NCBI GenBank assembly: GCA_946699065.1
Contig: CAMPDV010002111.1
Span: 1-64,000 of the forward strand
Length of the DNA stretch: 64,000 bases
Origin: Loxodes magnus
Lineage: Eukaryota > Ciliophora > Karyorelictea > Loxodida > Loxodidae
Direction of reading: 5' to 3'
Shown: piece after piece, positions 48,960 through 59,904 of the stretch
Layout of the letters: every line of letters starts with the position of its first letter
Position numbering within the stretch: the first letter of the stretch is position 1
Program-made: the position numbers and the translations under genes
Notes under the pieces: model-generated
Database searches by the model: none
Told to the model about the DNA's origin: nothing
The model's input: only the letters and a program-made list of their open reading frames with translations

Positions 48960-51590
48960 TTATGATTTAATTTATTTTTTTAACATTTTAAACTTTACTT
49001 TTTTAATACTTTTAATTTTTTATTTAATTGGATTAAAATGCCTTTTTTTAATTTAATTCAATTTTTTATCGATTTTTTTATTAGGATTTTTTTATACTCA
49101 GGTCAAAATCTTTTATTTTGCATTTTTTTAATTTTTATTTAAAATTTTGTAATTTAATTTAGAAAGATTGCCTTCTTAAATACATTTGCTTAGGTTTTTT
49201 TTATTTGATATAATTTTTTTGAATACATAGTATTTTTTTAATTTTTATCAAATTCTATTTAAAAATGTATTATTTTTATTGTAAACTATTTTTATCTTTT
49301 TTTTCTTTTGTAAGTAAAACAAAATGAATCGAAACTGGAAAATAATTTGATTTTTACTTTTTTTCCTTTTCACTTTTTCTTTTTTATTCTTTTTGTAATA
49401 TTTTTCTAGTTTAAGTGATTTGCAAGAACGTTTTTCCGATATAATTTTATGAAATAATCATTCTTAAAAATTTGGAAACTCGGAATAGCAGCTTATAACA
49501 TAAAATATTACTGATCCTTATTAAAACTTAAGTAAACAACATTCTAGTTAAGATTAAGATTATAATGATATTGATAATTCGAAGAAAAACCAATCGTTTT
49601 AAATTATCTTTTAATAACTATATGATTCTTGAAACACAGATAACGCGAGGAATTGAAAGCTTTAATCTCCTTTATATTTTTTATAATAGTTCAGTAGTTT
49701 TGAAGATTGTAAATAAATTAATTTGAGTAGTTTTTTATAGACAAAGGCTTATCCAAAAAATCGTTATGTTATTATTTCTTCAAATTTAAAATATTCAGAA
49801 CTTCTAATTTTTAATGGAATTTACTGTCGTTTATGTGGTTGAGAACCTGTTTTTTTCTTATAAGGAAACATTTCGGATTGATTTTTTCCTTAAAATTAAA
49901 GCATAATAACTTGTTTTAAAAAGCTTAATTTTTAATATGAGTGATTAAGCATAATTTAGAAACAAAAAATATTTGAATAAAATTCAGCTAAAGCATGAGC
50001 CTAAAACTAAAGGTATTTAATTCCAATTTTTTTAAATCAGATGATTATTTAATTTTTAATGATGCTGATTAATAATCACTAACTGCGAGTTTCTTTATTA
50101 GCACAATATTGTTAAATATAAATTTCATAGTGAATGGGCAAATTTTTATGAAGGAAATATATGAGAATTTGAAGGTTAGAAGATTTATTAGCGTTTAATT
50201 TTTTCTCTTTTCTCCTTTTTTAGAAGGATTATGTTAAAATTTTTATAAACAATTCTTAAATATAAAGTTATGCAAATGATGAGAAAAATAATTATATTTA
50301 AAGATAGATGGACTAGCTTTTCTAAGGTAATATTTGGTATGGATGAGATGAATTTTAAATCTCAAAGTATACCTCGAATTGAACAATGTACCAAGAAAAT
50401 AAAACTCTGTTACATTAATTCTATAAATAGTATGGATTTTAAGTAACAGACTAACTGTTATTTTATGGAGTAAACAGAACGAATCAATGAGCATACTTAA
50501 ATTATTATTCAAGGAGTGGATAATTTTGCAACCAGATACTTAAACATAAAAAAATAAAAGACATGAAAAATTTGTTGATTTATGGTGATTTATTTCATAT
50601 AAAGCCCTATAAAAATATGAAAGATATACCTTGAATATTTACTTAAAAATGGGATGCTATTTTAAAAAAGAGCTTGCATTAATGGCGGAATATGCTATTT
50701 AGCATTATTAGAACGATAAAAATTGGCACGAAATTTTTAATTTTTTAATGAATGAAAAGCATTAAAAACAATATTAAAATAAATATTTTATTTAAATTAA
50801 CTTTTTTCTGAACTTTAAATTTAAATATGATTTGATTTTTCAATATAGTGATTTATAATGCCATAAAGTTTATGTCTAAACATCTACTATTAAAATTTTA
50901 AAATTATTTTTTATTTTATCTTTAATTTTTTAAATATTTATTTTATTTTAAAATTAATGCTCAATAAATTTTAGCAAAATTATTAAAAACATTATCATTA
51001 AAGTTTTCCTTATATTTTACTAGATTTATTCATATTAGGATTGGCTAATTTAAATATATATTTTAGTTTCTAAAAATTTAATTGATTAGATACATTGTTT
51101 TTTATAGAAAATAAAAAACGATAGCAATAATCTTAAAGTATCTCTTCAAGACTAAATCCAATATTTTTTAAGAATTTTGTTTAAAATCAAAACTCTTGAA
51201 AATTTGAAACTATAAATTTATTATTTACTTTAAATGTTCTATAAAGTTATTATTTAATTAAATATATCATCTTAGAGAATTAAACTATAATAATATAAAA
51301 TTTTCTTAATCATTTTAAAAATATTTATATTTGTAAGTAGCAATAGGTTAAAACTTTCATTATTCTCGTTAAAATAATTAATAAAAATGTTTAATAAGAA
51401 AAACTTTACTATTTTGCAAATATTTAAAAATACTATTTAAAATTTAAAATATATTTTGTTTTTTAAATATACAGATATTTAACCTTAATTTAAAATATTA
51501 CGTTAATATTAATTCTTTCATTCTTTTATTAGTTTATATTTTTTAATTTCATTTTTGTACATTTTTTTATGTAAAGCTTTAATTTTCTTA
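48960..51590. other. AT-rich sequence without recognisable gene
   Basis: Long T-rich stretches around 49.0-49.4 kb; nothing else recognised on either strand. Confidence 0.5.
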
Positions 51591-51595
51591 GCTTG

Positions 51596-51834
51596 CTTTA
51601 GCGGGTGGATTCTCAGGAACCTAAGTAATGAATCGAGAGACGAAGAAAAGGATAGCTTCATCAGAGGTTGGGGAATTTAAATAAATCGATCGTGTCTTCT
51701 TCTGCTTTGGTTATCTCAAGAGAGTCAACCTGACACAACTCCGTTTTCCAAAATGAATTTATTTATCAATATTTAACGGTTTTATAGTGATGAGCCTAAT
51801 TGAGAGATGGTATCACTTTAATTAATTATTATTA
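51596..51834 (+). mobile_element. Short 3' fragment with hairpin B
   Basis: About 190 bases of higher-GC sequence (from GCTTTAGCGGGTGGATTC) end in hairpin B at 51786-51817 (AGTGATGAGCCT, loop, AGATGGTATCACT) and the tail TTAATTAATTATTATTAC. The body does not show the gag knuckle or the I-Y-x-x-K box. It may be the extreme C-terminus of a different subfamily or a SINE using hairpin B. An open plus frame exists but is unrecognised. Confidence 0.55.
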
Positions 51835-51839
51835 CTGAA

Positions 51840-52115
51840 ACTTTAACAATAAAATAATAGTAATTTTTTTAATTATTAATCTTTTTTATTTTAACTTAAA
51901 TGTTTTAACATTTTTTAATTTTAATATTTAAGCATTCCATCATTATACCACAATAATTTATATCTTTTAAGTTTTAAACTAAAATTCTTTTCTAAAGTAA
52001 TTTTTATTGAATTTACTTATTTTTATAATTACTTTAAAATTTTAACTTGAGTACTTTTAAACTTTTTCTAATTTTATTAACTCGGTAATGAAAAACATAA
52101 TCTGCTGAGTCTAAA
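51840..52115. other. Short AT-rich spacer
   Basis: Nothing recognised. Confidence 0.45.
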
Positions 52116-52117
52116 AA

Positions 52118-52350
52118 GATACATATAGGTATAACATTCAGCGATGTATAGTGTGACTGATTAACAATTTATATACATGAGTGGGTGTAAAGCATTTATA
52201 AAAGTTCGAAAACATGGAATTTATTGGATTTTAATCATTAGTAACTGAAAAATAGATTCTGTACTTGTAAAATTTTTATAAATGAGTTCAAGTCTAACCA
52301 CTCTATACGAAAAAATATCGCTGCCGAGTCCATAAGGATGATTAAAGATA
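52118..52350 (+). mobile_element. SINE-like repeat with B-box-like motif, copy 2
   Basis: Same orientation and similar length as 6218-6445. Shared blocks include GGTATAACATTCA, GTGACTGATT-like sequence, the B-box-like GAGTTCAAGTCTAACCACTC (52284-52303), and CCGAGTCCATAAGGATGA at the end. CCACTC after the B box is conserved in both. No A box was identified with confidence. No coding potential is evident. Confidence 0.5.
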
Positions 52351-52354
52351 CAGA

Positions 52355-53365
52355 TATTAAAATTTTTTTTAATATTTTAAATATTTTTTCATATTACATA
52401 ATATTGATAATAAAAATTAATAAATATAAAATACTCTCAAAAGCATATCAACTTATTTTTGCCTATTTCTAAAGTTACTTGGAGATTTGATTTGAAAAAA
52501 TTAATTATTTCTGATTGTTTGCATGCAGCTCTTTCTAAGTTCTTATGCTAATATATTTTCTCAGTAAATCTTACAAATTTTATCCTGATTAATTACAATA
52601 AAACTCTTCTTTAAATCTTCTTAAGATCTTTAGTAATAAATCTTTAATTTTTATTGTTTCTTTCTTTCTTTTTTAATTTTATTTTTTAATATTTAATTTT
52701 TATGGTTTATATAGTTAAAATATTAACTATTTTATTTTTATTTTATATTTCAAAAGACATTAAACCTCGTTCTTGTAATATGAGATAATCAGACTTTTTT
52801 TTTTTATTTTAAATTTTTAGTATTATTTTTTATTGTATTATGATTTCTTCTTTAAGATAGATAATATCTATTTTGAAATCTAAAATTAAATATTAATTTT
52901 AATTGTGAAAATTCAAAAAATCTGTATGTAATACTATATAGAAATGGCCTATTTTCTATACTTTATTTGTGAAGCTTATCTCACAATTTTATGATTTTCA
53001 CTTAATTTTTTCTATTTTTATGATTATTAATTATTAATTAGCTTTTTTATTAGACTTAAATAAATCCATTTTAATGTTATAGTCCTTTTTCATTTAAATT
53101 ATTATCAAACTAAAACAATATTTTTAAGTTTAGTATTAATTCTATAAATTTCGTACAATTAAATAGGTTATATTGTTATTTTATCAATATTATATTAGTT
53201 CTAAATTTATAATTTCTAAAAAGTCAAACTTAATAAATTTTACTAAAATAAATTATTTTAAATTTGTTATTTATATTATGTATAAATCTTTTTTATTTAG
53301 CTAAACAAAAGTTTTTTTATGTTTTGGAAAAAACTTTTAATTAAAAAAAGGATAAAATTAAGTTT
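52355..53365. other. AT-rich sequence without recognisable gene
   Basis: No signature seen. Confidence 0.5.
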
Positions 53366-53371
53366 ATAGTT

Positions 53372-54197
53372 TTAGAAAAGAGCTCCAGGGTTCACTTGTT
53401 TTTGTTCCTGCTCTTTCCTGAACTAAAGGACTGCGTAGGACTACATTAGTCCGCCATTCTTGTCTCTCCCTCATCCACTAATTATCGTTATAGTTTCTAC
53501 TTCCATTTTTATAAACCTCGTTGTTTCTTGAGTTGTAGAATTTCTTTCTGTATACTTATCCTGTTCTTGTTGGTCATATTCTGAAAAGTTAGTCTAATAT
53601 TTATTACTTGTTAATTTTTTCAATTTCTTGTTTCTTCCAGTATTTTTTCCAGCAATTATTTTTCTAGCATAAATAGCACCGAATCTTTTTGCGATAATAA
53701 TTGATCTTATTTATTTCTTATTATTAGAATTCCGATTCGATTTCCATTGGGATATTTGATTATTAATCTTATTAGTCTTATAATTTTTAAATTATTACTT
53801 GTTATTATTCTTGTTTTTCTTAAAGTTGCTTTATTTGATATTCAATTTAAGAAAAATGAAATTGGAACATTTGAGGGACTTCGTTAAATTATTTATCAAT
53901 TTATTCCAATTTAATTACTATTTACGATTAGATTTTATTTAATGATTCATCTATGGATGGGAATTATAGGTTTAATTATTCCATTAATTATTCTAGTAAG
54001 TTTTCTAAATTTTCTATTTTTTATCTTTGCTTTTTCAAGTAATATTGGATATTTGATATCCTTTGCTGAACTGATTATGCAAAGGATTCCTTAGATTATT
54101 AATCTTTATCTTATTAAGGCTATTCTTCAATTAAATTAAGTTATTCTTATTTTTTAAAGTATTCGTTAATAGAGGTCTATTATTTCTTAGGTGCCTT
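53372..54197 (-). CDS. gag/ORF1-like protein, uninterrupted frame but lost ATG and decayed knuckle
   Basis: Minus strand. The type II N-terminus reads KAPKKQQTSINEYFKKQ, with the expected ATG changed to AAG at 54195-54197. The frame is then open for about 275 codons without a shift: a coil rich in Gln/Leu (KIENLENLLEQLMEQLNLQF), SNIPMEIESEF (PMDIE-like box), and the knuckle region RCYLCQKNNCWKKYW, where the His and last Cys are replaced. RIWPTRTGQVYRKK (post-knuckle box) and a C-terminus with EWRTNVVLRSPLVQERAG follow. Near the end GAAAGAGC and GCTCTTTT are complementary and could be its 3' hairpin. The stop is uncertain. Confidence 0.7.
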
Positions 54198-54499
54198 TTT
54201 ATTTATATTTAATAAAATAACTAAAATTAATAAATTTATTAATATAACTAAAGATGGTAATTAAATGATATCTTCAAAATATATTTTTTATGTTTCTTTT
54301 AAGAAAGATAGAATAAATTAATTTTGCAATGGTTAGATATTAATATAGTTAAGATTGATATTTTAAATTAAAATTTATATATTTAAAATAAATATATAAG
54401 CTATATTTTATATTAAGTATTAGATTGCTAAATTTTATAGATATCTGAGCAATATGATTGCTTGTTTTGTCTAAATATTTTATAAGATAACATAGCTTA

Positions 54500-55070
54500 A
54501 TATATTAATGTTGTGTCACCTTTAAATGGTTGAGATCAACGACACGTGGGTAAAGGCAGAAAGAGTCAAGACTACTTTAAGTTAGTCAAATTCCTCGTCA
54601 ACTAAATAATGAAATTTATGAATGTATTAAATACATTTCTACTGTCCCTATCTTCTATCAAGTGAAGTCTTGCCAATAGAACTGGCTTTGCACAATTAAA
54701 AGTTAAAGAAGATCCTTTTACGTTTGATTCTAATCTAGCCCATATAGTAGCGAAGGAGGTCTATAATAAAGGAAGTCCACAATCTTGAAATATCACTAAT
54801 TTTGATAAAGTTTTACTTATCCTGTCATACAATAACTTTCTTGCAACGTAATTAATTGGGAGTTTGACTTGCAACACATCTATTAGAAGCACTATACATA
54901 TCCTACTTCCAACTCAAAGCCAACAGAAATTTCTCACATGCCGAAAGAGGAAAAGCTGGCTTCATTCAACATTTATGTGTCAGGTTGAAGCCATAATCTA
55001 TCGATCCTTTACTTTTTTCGAGTTTTAAACCAGAGATATAAGTAAAATTATCATGAGGTTTACAGGTTTA
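54500..55070. other. Unassigned higher-complexity segment ending in a hairpin-B-like structure
   Basis: This is a block of clearly more complex sequence. A minus-strand frame from ATG 54970 is open (MASTWHINVEWS, PINYVARKLLYDRISKTLSK), but the plus strand is open as well (RTGFAQLKVKEDPFTFDSNL) and has a stronger purine-first codon pattern. I cannot decide the strand and recognise no family. At 54510-54546 the minus strand reads GTTGATCTCAACC, ATTTAAA, GGTGACACAAC, resembling hairpin B, so it may be the 3' part of the minus-strand gag element that starts at 56123. Confidence 0.4.
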
Positions 55071-55079
55071 AGGTAGCCA

Positions 55080-56123
55080 GGCATTTAATAGTGGTTAATC
55101 TTTTCAAAATGAGAAATTAGTCATTAATATAATTCATCTTTCAACTTAAAGTAAAGATTAATTTAATAATATAATGATTTATTTTTCTATTTTTTCCTTA
55201 TCTTATGTTTATTTGCTATTATACTCGAAATTGTTTCTTTCTCCAGAATTTTCCAGTTCCTGAGAGATAAAATTCAGTACTTTTTTTTCAATTCCAATTC
55301 CTAGAAATAATATTTCATCAGATGTTACTTCTTATTTTTCTCTTTGATATTTCCGTCACAAGTGTCAAGTATTCTACAAATATTGCATATTTTCTTGCTC
55401 TATTAAATGTTTTTCTTTAAATTTCTATTTCTATAGAGGTTCCTTTCGAAAACTTTGGCAAATTTTCTTCAATTTATTGGAATCTTGAATCTAATTATAC
55501 TCATCTTTTTGTCATCTCGATCTCTCATTATTCAAATATAAATCTCTAATAGTAGCAATCGTTCATAAACACCAGCTTTGCTCTCAGTCTACCATATGGA
55601 CCTCATCATCTTCATACTTTATGAGGTTTTAATTTTTCAAACTTTTCTTCCTCTCATTTGAATTTGAGTTATTCTTTGGTTTTTTTAATTTTTTATAGAT
55701 TGATATGTTAACTGCTTCATTTGTTATGAGTCTTTTTTCTATTTCACTGTTATCTAAATCTAAAGTATCAGAGTCCAACTTGAATTATCGTAAATTACAT
55801 TCTTCATTTATCTTTTATTTATTTCTTTCAGAAATCAGTTGACTAATTTTTTTTTCAATTTAAGTGGAGTTGTTGACAATTTTGATAATTTTTCTGTTCG
55901 AAATTTTTTCTTCAACGAATTTTGTCCATTGAAAGAAGAAAACTGCTTTATATTTAAATTATTAAGAATTTTTTTTCTTAAATTTTTAAGTTTCCTCCCT
56001 ATGGCCAAATGTTTGTCTTAAAAAGAATGGGTTAGCTAAAGTTAAGATATAATAAGAAAAGATGTTTCTTATTTTCTCTTTTGCTCTGAAAGATGGTAAA
56101 AAATCTTTCTTGAAGCCAATCAT
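55080..56123 (-). pseudogene. gag/ORF1-like relic, type I N-terminus, frameshifted knuckle
   Basis: The ATG is at 56123 (minus), MIGFKKDFLPSFRAKEK (type I). The middle is Lys/Asn-rich. Near 55.35 kb the knuckle is split by a one-base loss: ICNICRIL in one frame and HLWRKY in the next, together an eroded CX2CX4HX4C with Tyr for the last Cys. The Trp of HLW is TGA. The start abuts the 3'-truncated gag fragment at 56124-56643. The C-terminal extent is uncertain. Confidence 0.55.
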
Positions 56124-56643
56124 TTTATATTATCTAGCTTCTTTTCTAATTTTTCCAGTATTTTAATCAGATCAGATTGTTTCTGAAGCTAATTTTAGGA
56201 TTAGTTATTCTGGGCTTAGGATATGTTTCAGAAAGCACTTAATTCTCTTTCTTAGGACATAAGTCTGGATTCTTTACCTTCCGCAATTATGAGTTGTTCC
56301 ATAAGCTTCTCATTATCCTTCCTCAGTTTCCTAACCTCTTCCTAGAGGTTCAGCACCACTTTGATGAGTTACTCCATACTCATCTGGCCAGAAGGATTAA
56401 ATTCTGACACCTCCTGGTGAAGAACAGACTTCATCTGCTTCCTTGGTTTTTCCTCCGATGACGGATTTATTACATGAGTCGCTTTCATTGATTTTTTCTG
56501 CTCGTCATATCCTGCTTGAATTTTAAGTTTTTAAGATTAAGAAAAAGGTTAAGCTTAAGAAAAAAACGGCTGGCCAAGATTGGATTAAAGTTTCCTCTTC
56601 AACTTTTTGGAGGTACGTAGTAATCTCTTTTGAATCCTTCCAT
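56124..56643 (-). pseudogene. gag/ORF1-like N-terminal half, truncated at the next element
   Basis: The ATG is at 56643 (minus), MEGFKRDYYVPPKS (type I). After a frameshift near 56525 a long uninterrupted frame follows: KPRKQMKSVLHQEV, SGQMSMEQLIKVVLNLQEEV, KLRKDNEKLMEQLIIAEGKE, RLMSQERELSAFWNISQ (Trp as TGA) and ILEKLEKKLDNIK. There the sequence runs straight into the ATG of the next gag copy (56123). The coil is the reference for matching the copies at 12.4, 25.8 and 59.3 kb. The knuckle and the 3' half are absent. Confidence 0.7.
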
Positions 56644-56699
56644 TTTTTATATCATTAATAATAGTTATTAAGAAATAGAATGCGATATTGTAAGATTAA

Positions 56700-57110
56700 A
56701 TGTATTAATGGTAATAAATGTCAAAAATATGAAAATGTCTTTAAGTAAATTTTAGAAATTAAAACAATTAGGAAAGACAGGAAACTAGTAATTAAAAAAA
56801 ACCAAAATCCAACGATTGTAGAAGAACAACCCATGACTAAAGAAAAGTTCCTAAAAAGAAGTGCTATATATGCGGCAGTTAATATCACCTTTGAAGACGA
56901 TGCAAGAAAAAATTTTAAATTAGAAAAAAATTTTAAAATAATTTACTTCGTTTTATCCTTCCTGGATGGTTAACGATGACGAAAAAGATAATTCCAAGAC
57001 CATTTGAAAAACTCGGAAATGAATTAGGGTGGAGATATCAGGAAATGCAAGACTCTTTAAAAGGTAATATAAGGGTTTATTATCTAATAAGGGTACATTC
57101 CATTGGCCTT
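56700..57110 (+). pseudogene. gag/ORF1-like fragment with intact CCHC knuckle
   Basis: Plus strand. EEQPMTKEK (a PMDIE-like box in a neighbouring frame) precedes KVPKKKCYICGSQYHLWRRC; the knuckle is at 56862-56903 with CX2CX4HX4C spacing. Its Gln (SQYH) is TAA and its Trp is TGA, whereas the homologous Trp at 44.5 kb is TGG. Downstream PGWLTMTKKIIPRP and a further open stretch lie in the same direction. No N-terminus or 3' hairpin was identified. The ATG of the oppositely oriented copy at 56643 lies about 60 bases to the left. Confidence 0.65.
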
Positions 57111-57114
57111 AAAA

Positions 57115-57620
57115 TATTTAATTTAACTTTTAATATTTTATAAATAGGTTCCTTTTTAACAATTATTTAAAAAATAAGAAAAATAATCTAATTTAATTGA
57201 ATAATCACCTTAATAAGATTAAGGAAAATAATCTCAGGATTCTTTTACATAATCAATGACTTAAAAAAATTAAAATCCACAATAAGAATTAAAATAATAA
57301 AGGTAAAAATTTGAATAATTGGAATAGAAACTAGATTAATTAGTATAAAGGTTAAACTTAATTTCCATCTATAGAGGAGACACTCAATTTTATAAAATCA
57401 TAAATGAAATATAAACTATATGAGATTTTTAAGCAGTTCATTCAAATTCCTCAAATGTTTTAATTCCAAATTTCTCATTTCCAGTATCGAATAAAATTAA
57501 TTTAATAAAAGATACAATAATAAGAAATATTTAAATTATTAAGAGATAACAGGAAATATACCTAAGGGAATTGTGGTAATTAGCTAATAATAAAGCATAA
57601 AAATAAAATTTCGCTGGAAA
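57115..57620. other. AT-rich spacer
   Basis: Nothing recognised between two plus-strand gag copies. Confidence 0.45.
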
Positions 57621-57624
57621 AGAA

Positions 57625-58455
57625 ACGGCAGGAATCAGATAAGACTTCTTTACCACCTTTTCCAAGGACAAAAAGGAAGAGAGGAAGCGAGATACCACTT
57701 CTTCTAACCTCTTGTCTTTACTTTAATTAGACCAACCTACTGACAAAAAAAATTTAATAAATGACCTAACAACCTCTAAAGTCGGGTAAACGACAGAAAC
57801 AAACTCAGTAAACACAAATAAGGAAGAGAGACCTCGAAATTAGCAAGAGATGGTATTGCATGACTAGATTCGATCCTATGTCTTCAACTTCGAGCAAGTC
57901 GATGTAACTTTGTTTGTATTAATGGTGGTGAATCTCTAGATAGGTTTAAAAATTAAAGGATTTGAACGAAAAATTAATATTCAAGTTGGAAGAAAAGAAC
58001 TAGCAGGATGAGGCTCGTATAGACAACTATGAGTGTTAAATGATGCGTTCTTCAGTATCCAGCAGTATTAAATCAAGAAAACGACTTAGCTGAAGTATTT
58101 TTCGAGAAACAAAAATAAGAAAATTAATTCTTAAAAGAATCAAGAACAGAATTATTGAATATTGGATCTATCCCAATGATCGTCGAATCCTTAGTTGTAC
58201 ATCAAATGACACTAATTCAGATCAGCAAGAGATGCTTCTGCTGTGGAAACCAGCAACATTTATATCGAAACTGTCGGAAGCTCCAATAGAAACAACGGGA
58301 CTTCTAATAAGTAAAGTGATCAGAAAAAGGCAGACTAAATAAGATTTTCTGCAGCAAGAATGAAGCATGCTAAAGAGGAAGAAGATAAAGTTATAACCAA
58401 GACCTGACAGAAATGTAGGACGGAAAACCTACAAATAAAACCCGCGGATGGTAAC
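57625..58455 (+). pseudogene. gag/ORF1-like copy with intact CCHC knuckle, lost ATG
   Basis: The type I N-terminus TAGIRQDFFTTFSKDKKEE starts at 57625, with ATG changed to ACG. The middle region is broken in frame. GSIPMIVES is the PMDIE-like box, and the knuckle CFCCGNQQHLYRNC is at 58233-58274. It is followed by RKLQQKQRDFQ and a Lys/Gln-rich C-terminus with EMQDGKPTNKTRGW. The knuckle is closest to that of the copy at 26.0 kb (CFCCGSVWHFYRKC). Hairpin B was not recognised; a different hairpin lies about 350 bases downstream. Confidence 0.65.
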
Positions 58456-58689
58456 GCGTAATCTTCTTTTTGTCCCGAACATTTTAACAAACAGCGAGGA
58501 GTTTGAAGCACTGTACTCCTGAAATAGAGAAATATTTACATATAATAATATAATATAGAAAAGTTTGCTACTTTATTTGTCAAAAATAGATTCAATATAA
58601 AAAACACTGGTACAGAGTAAAAATTTATTTAAAAAAATAGAAAAGTCATATTAAAAGAATTATTCTATATAAGAACAGTTTAAATATAA

Positions 58690-58850
58690 AAAAATGATAG
58701 CAGCCGAAAATTAACTGAGGACTACAGTAGTTTGTATTCGAGCAAGCAAAGGGTTGCATGTAATACTGAACGCCAATACTGTTTGTAAGCTTTCATCTTT
58801 GAGGGTGAAATCATTCCATTCTGATATCACCTTCTAACATTTCTTGAGAA
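58690..58850 (+). other. Structured higher-GC segment with a strong hairpin
   Basis: A 160-base patch of more complex sequence contains GGTGAAATCA, loop TTCCATTC, TGATATCACC (58804-58831), a 10-bp stem with one mismatch. It includes the TATCACC seen in hairpin B but is inverted in arrangement, and no ATT tail follows. It may be the 3' end of the preceding gag copy or an RNA gene; function unknown. Confidence 0.3.
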
Positions 58851-59039
58851 AGATAAGTTTTATATAACATCTATAATTATGTTGATTAGAGATTATAAAG
58901 AGATAAATATAAGTTAAATATGAGAAATATTACTATAGAAATTTTAACTAACCTTATAATGATGAAGCCCCATTAAAACCCATTTTTATTTAATATTATA
59001 AAATTTAACGAGAAAATTATGTCAGGATTCAGATTTTGA

Positions 59040-59900
59040 TTTTTGCGACTCCAAGAAAATAGGAGTTAAAAGCATCCTAGTGAAACTGGGATAAAAATAG
59101 ACTCCAAATAGGTGATCACCATATCGAAATTAGAACCTCTGAAGAGAAATTTAGGAAAAAAGCTTAAGATATTAAGTACTTAGAAAAATCGAATTTTACC
59201 TTTAAGTAGTAAATAAGTAATGATTAGCAGATAAAAATAGGTTGGATCACTTGGGAGAATTTCAAAAAGCTGAAAAAAGATAATAAGAGACTGATGGAAA
59301 AATTTGAACTAGCAGAGGAAATAAAATCAAGACTTATGATCTAAGAAAATATCCTAGCGTCTTCTTAAATATTTTACAAGATTAAAAAAAAGTCAAACTT
59401 AAAACTAGCAATAGTAGCAGAAAGAACTTAACAGTAGAAAATTAGAAGAAAATCAACAAAAATCAGCGCTAAATGGAATAAAGAGTTTGGTAACGATTGA
59501 ATGATAATTGAAGAAGAAAGATTTAAGCCTAAATGGTAAACGAAAAGATATTATTACTGCAAATCTCGTACGCATCAGTGGAAAAAATGCTAGAAATTCC
59601 CAACTTCAAATAAGAGTACTGATATTACTAGAAGAAATTTGAGAAAAAAAGAAGAAACAACAAAAACTAAAAAGAGAAAGAGAAAGATTATATTGCAGCA
59701 AATATGGAAAAATTTATAAGATAAAAGATATAAAGTATTCCTTAGGCGAAAGAAGAAATAAAAGATCAAATGCATAACGATGAGAAGCTTTATAGAGATT
59801 TATAAACTTTTATATCTAGTCTCTAGAGCAATCTAGAAGTTGGTATGAAAGAGATTGAAATACCTCCAAGAACGCCATATATTTAATTTTGTCTTTTCTT
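59040..59900 (+). pseudogene. gag/ORF1-like relic, type II N-terminus, first knuckle Cys lost
   Basis: Plus strand. FATPRKQELKAS near 59043 looks like MATKKQQSP with the initiator lost. Then come KLKKDNKRLMEKFELAEEIK and SRLMIQENIL, matching the coil of the copy at 56.3 kb. The knuckle region RYYYCKSRTHQWKKCQKFP (about 59548) has Tyr for the first Cys, as in the 12.1-kb relic. A very Lys-rich stretch follows. An ATT-rich run near 59.91 kb may be the tail. Frame changes occur between coil blocks. Confidence 0.6.
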
Positions 59901-59904
59901 GTCT

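Noticed and set aside
52118..52350. Possible tRNA gene or U6-like RNA (AAGGATGA near the end)
   Set aside because: No cloverleaf, acceptor stem or A box could be built, and the U6 similarity is a few bases in AT-rich DNA.
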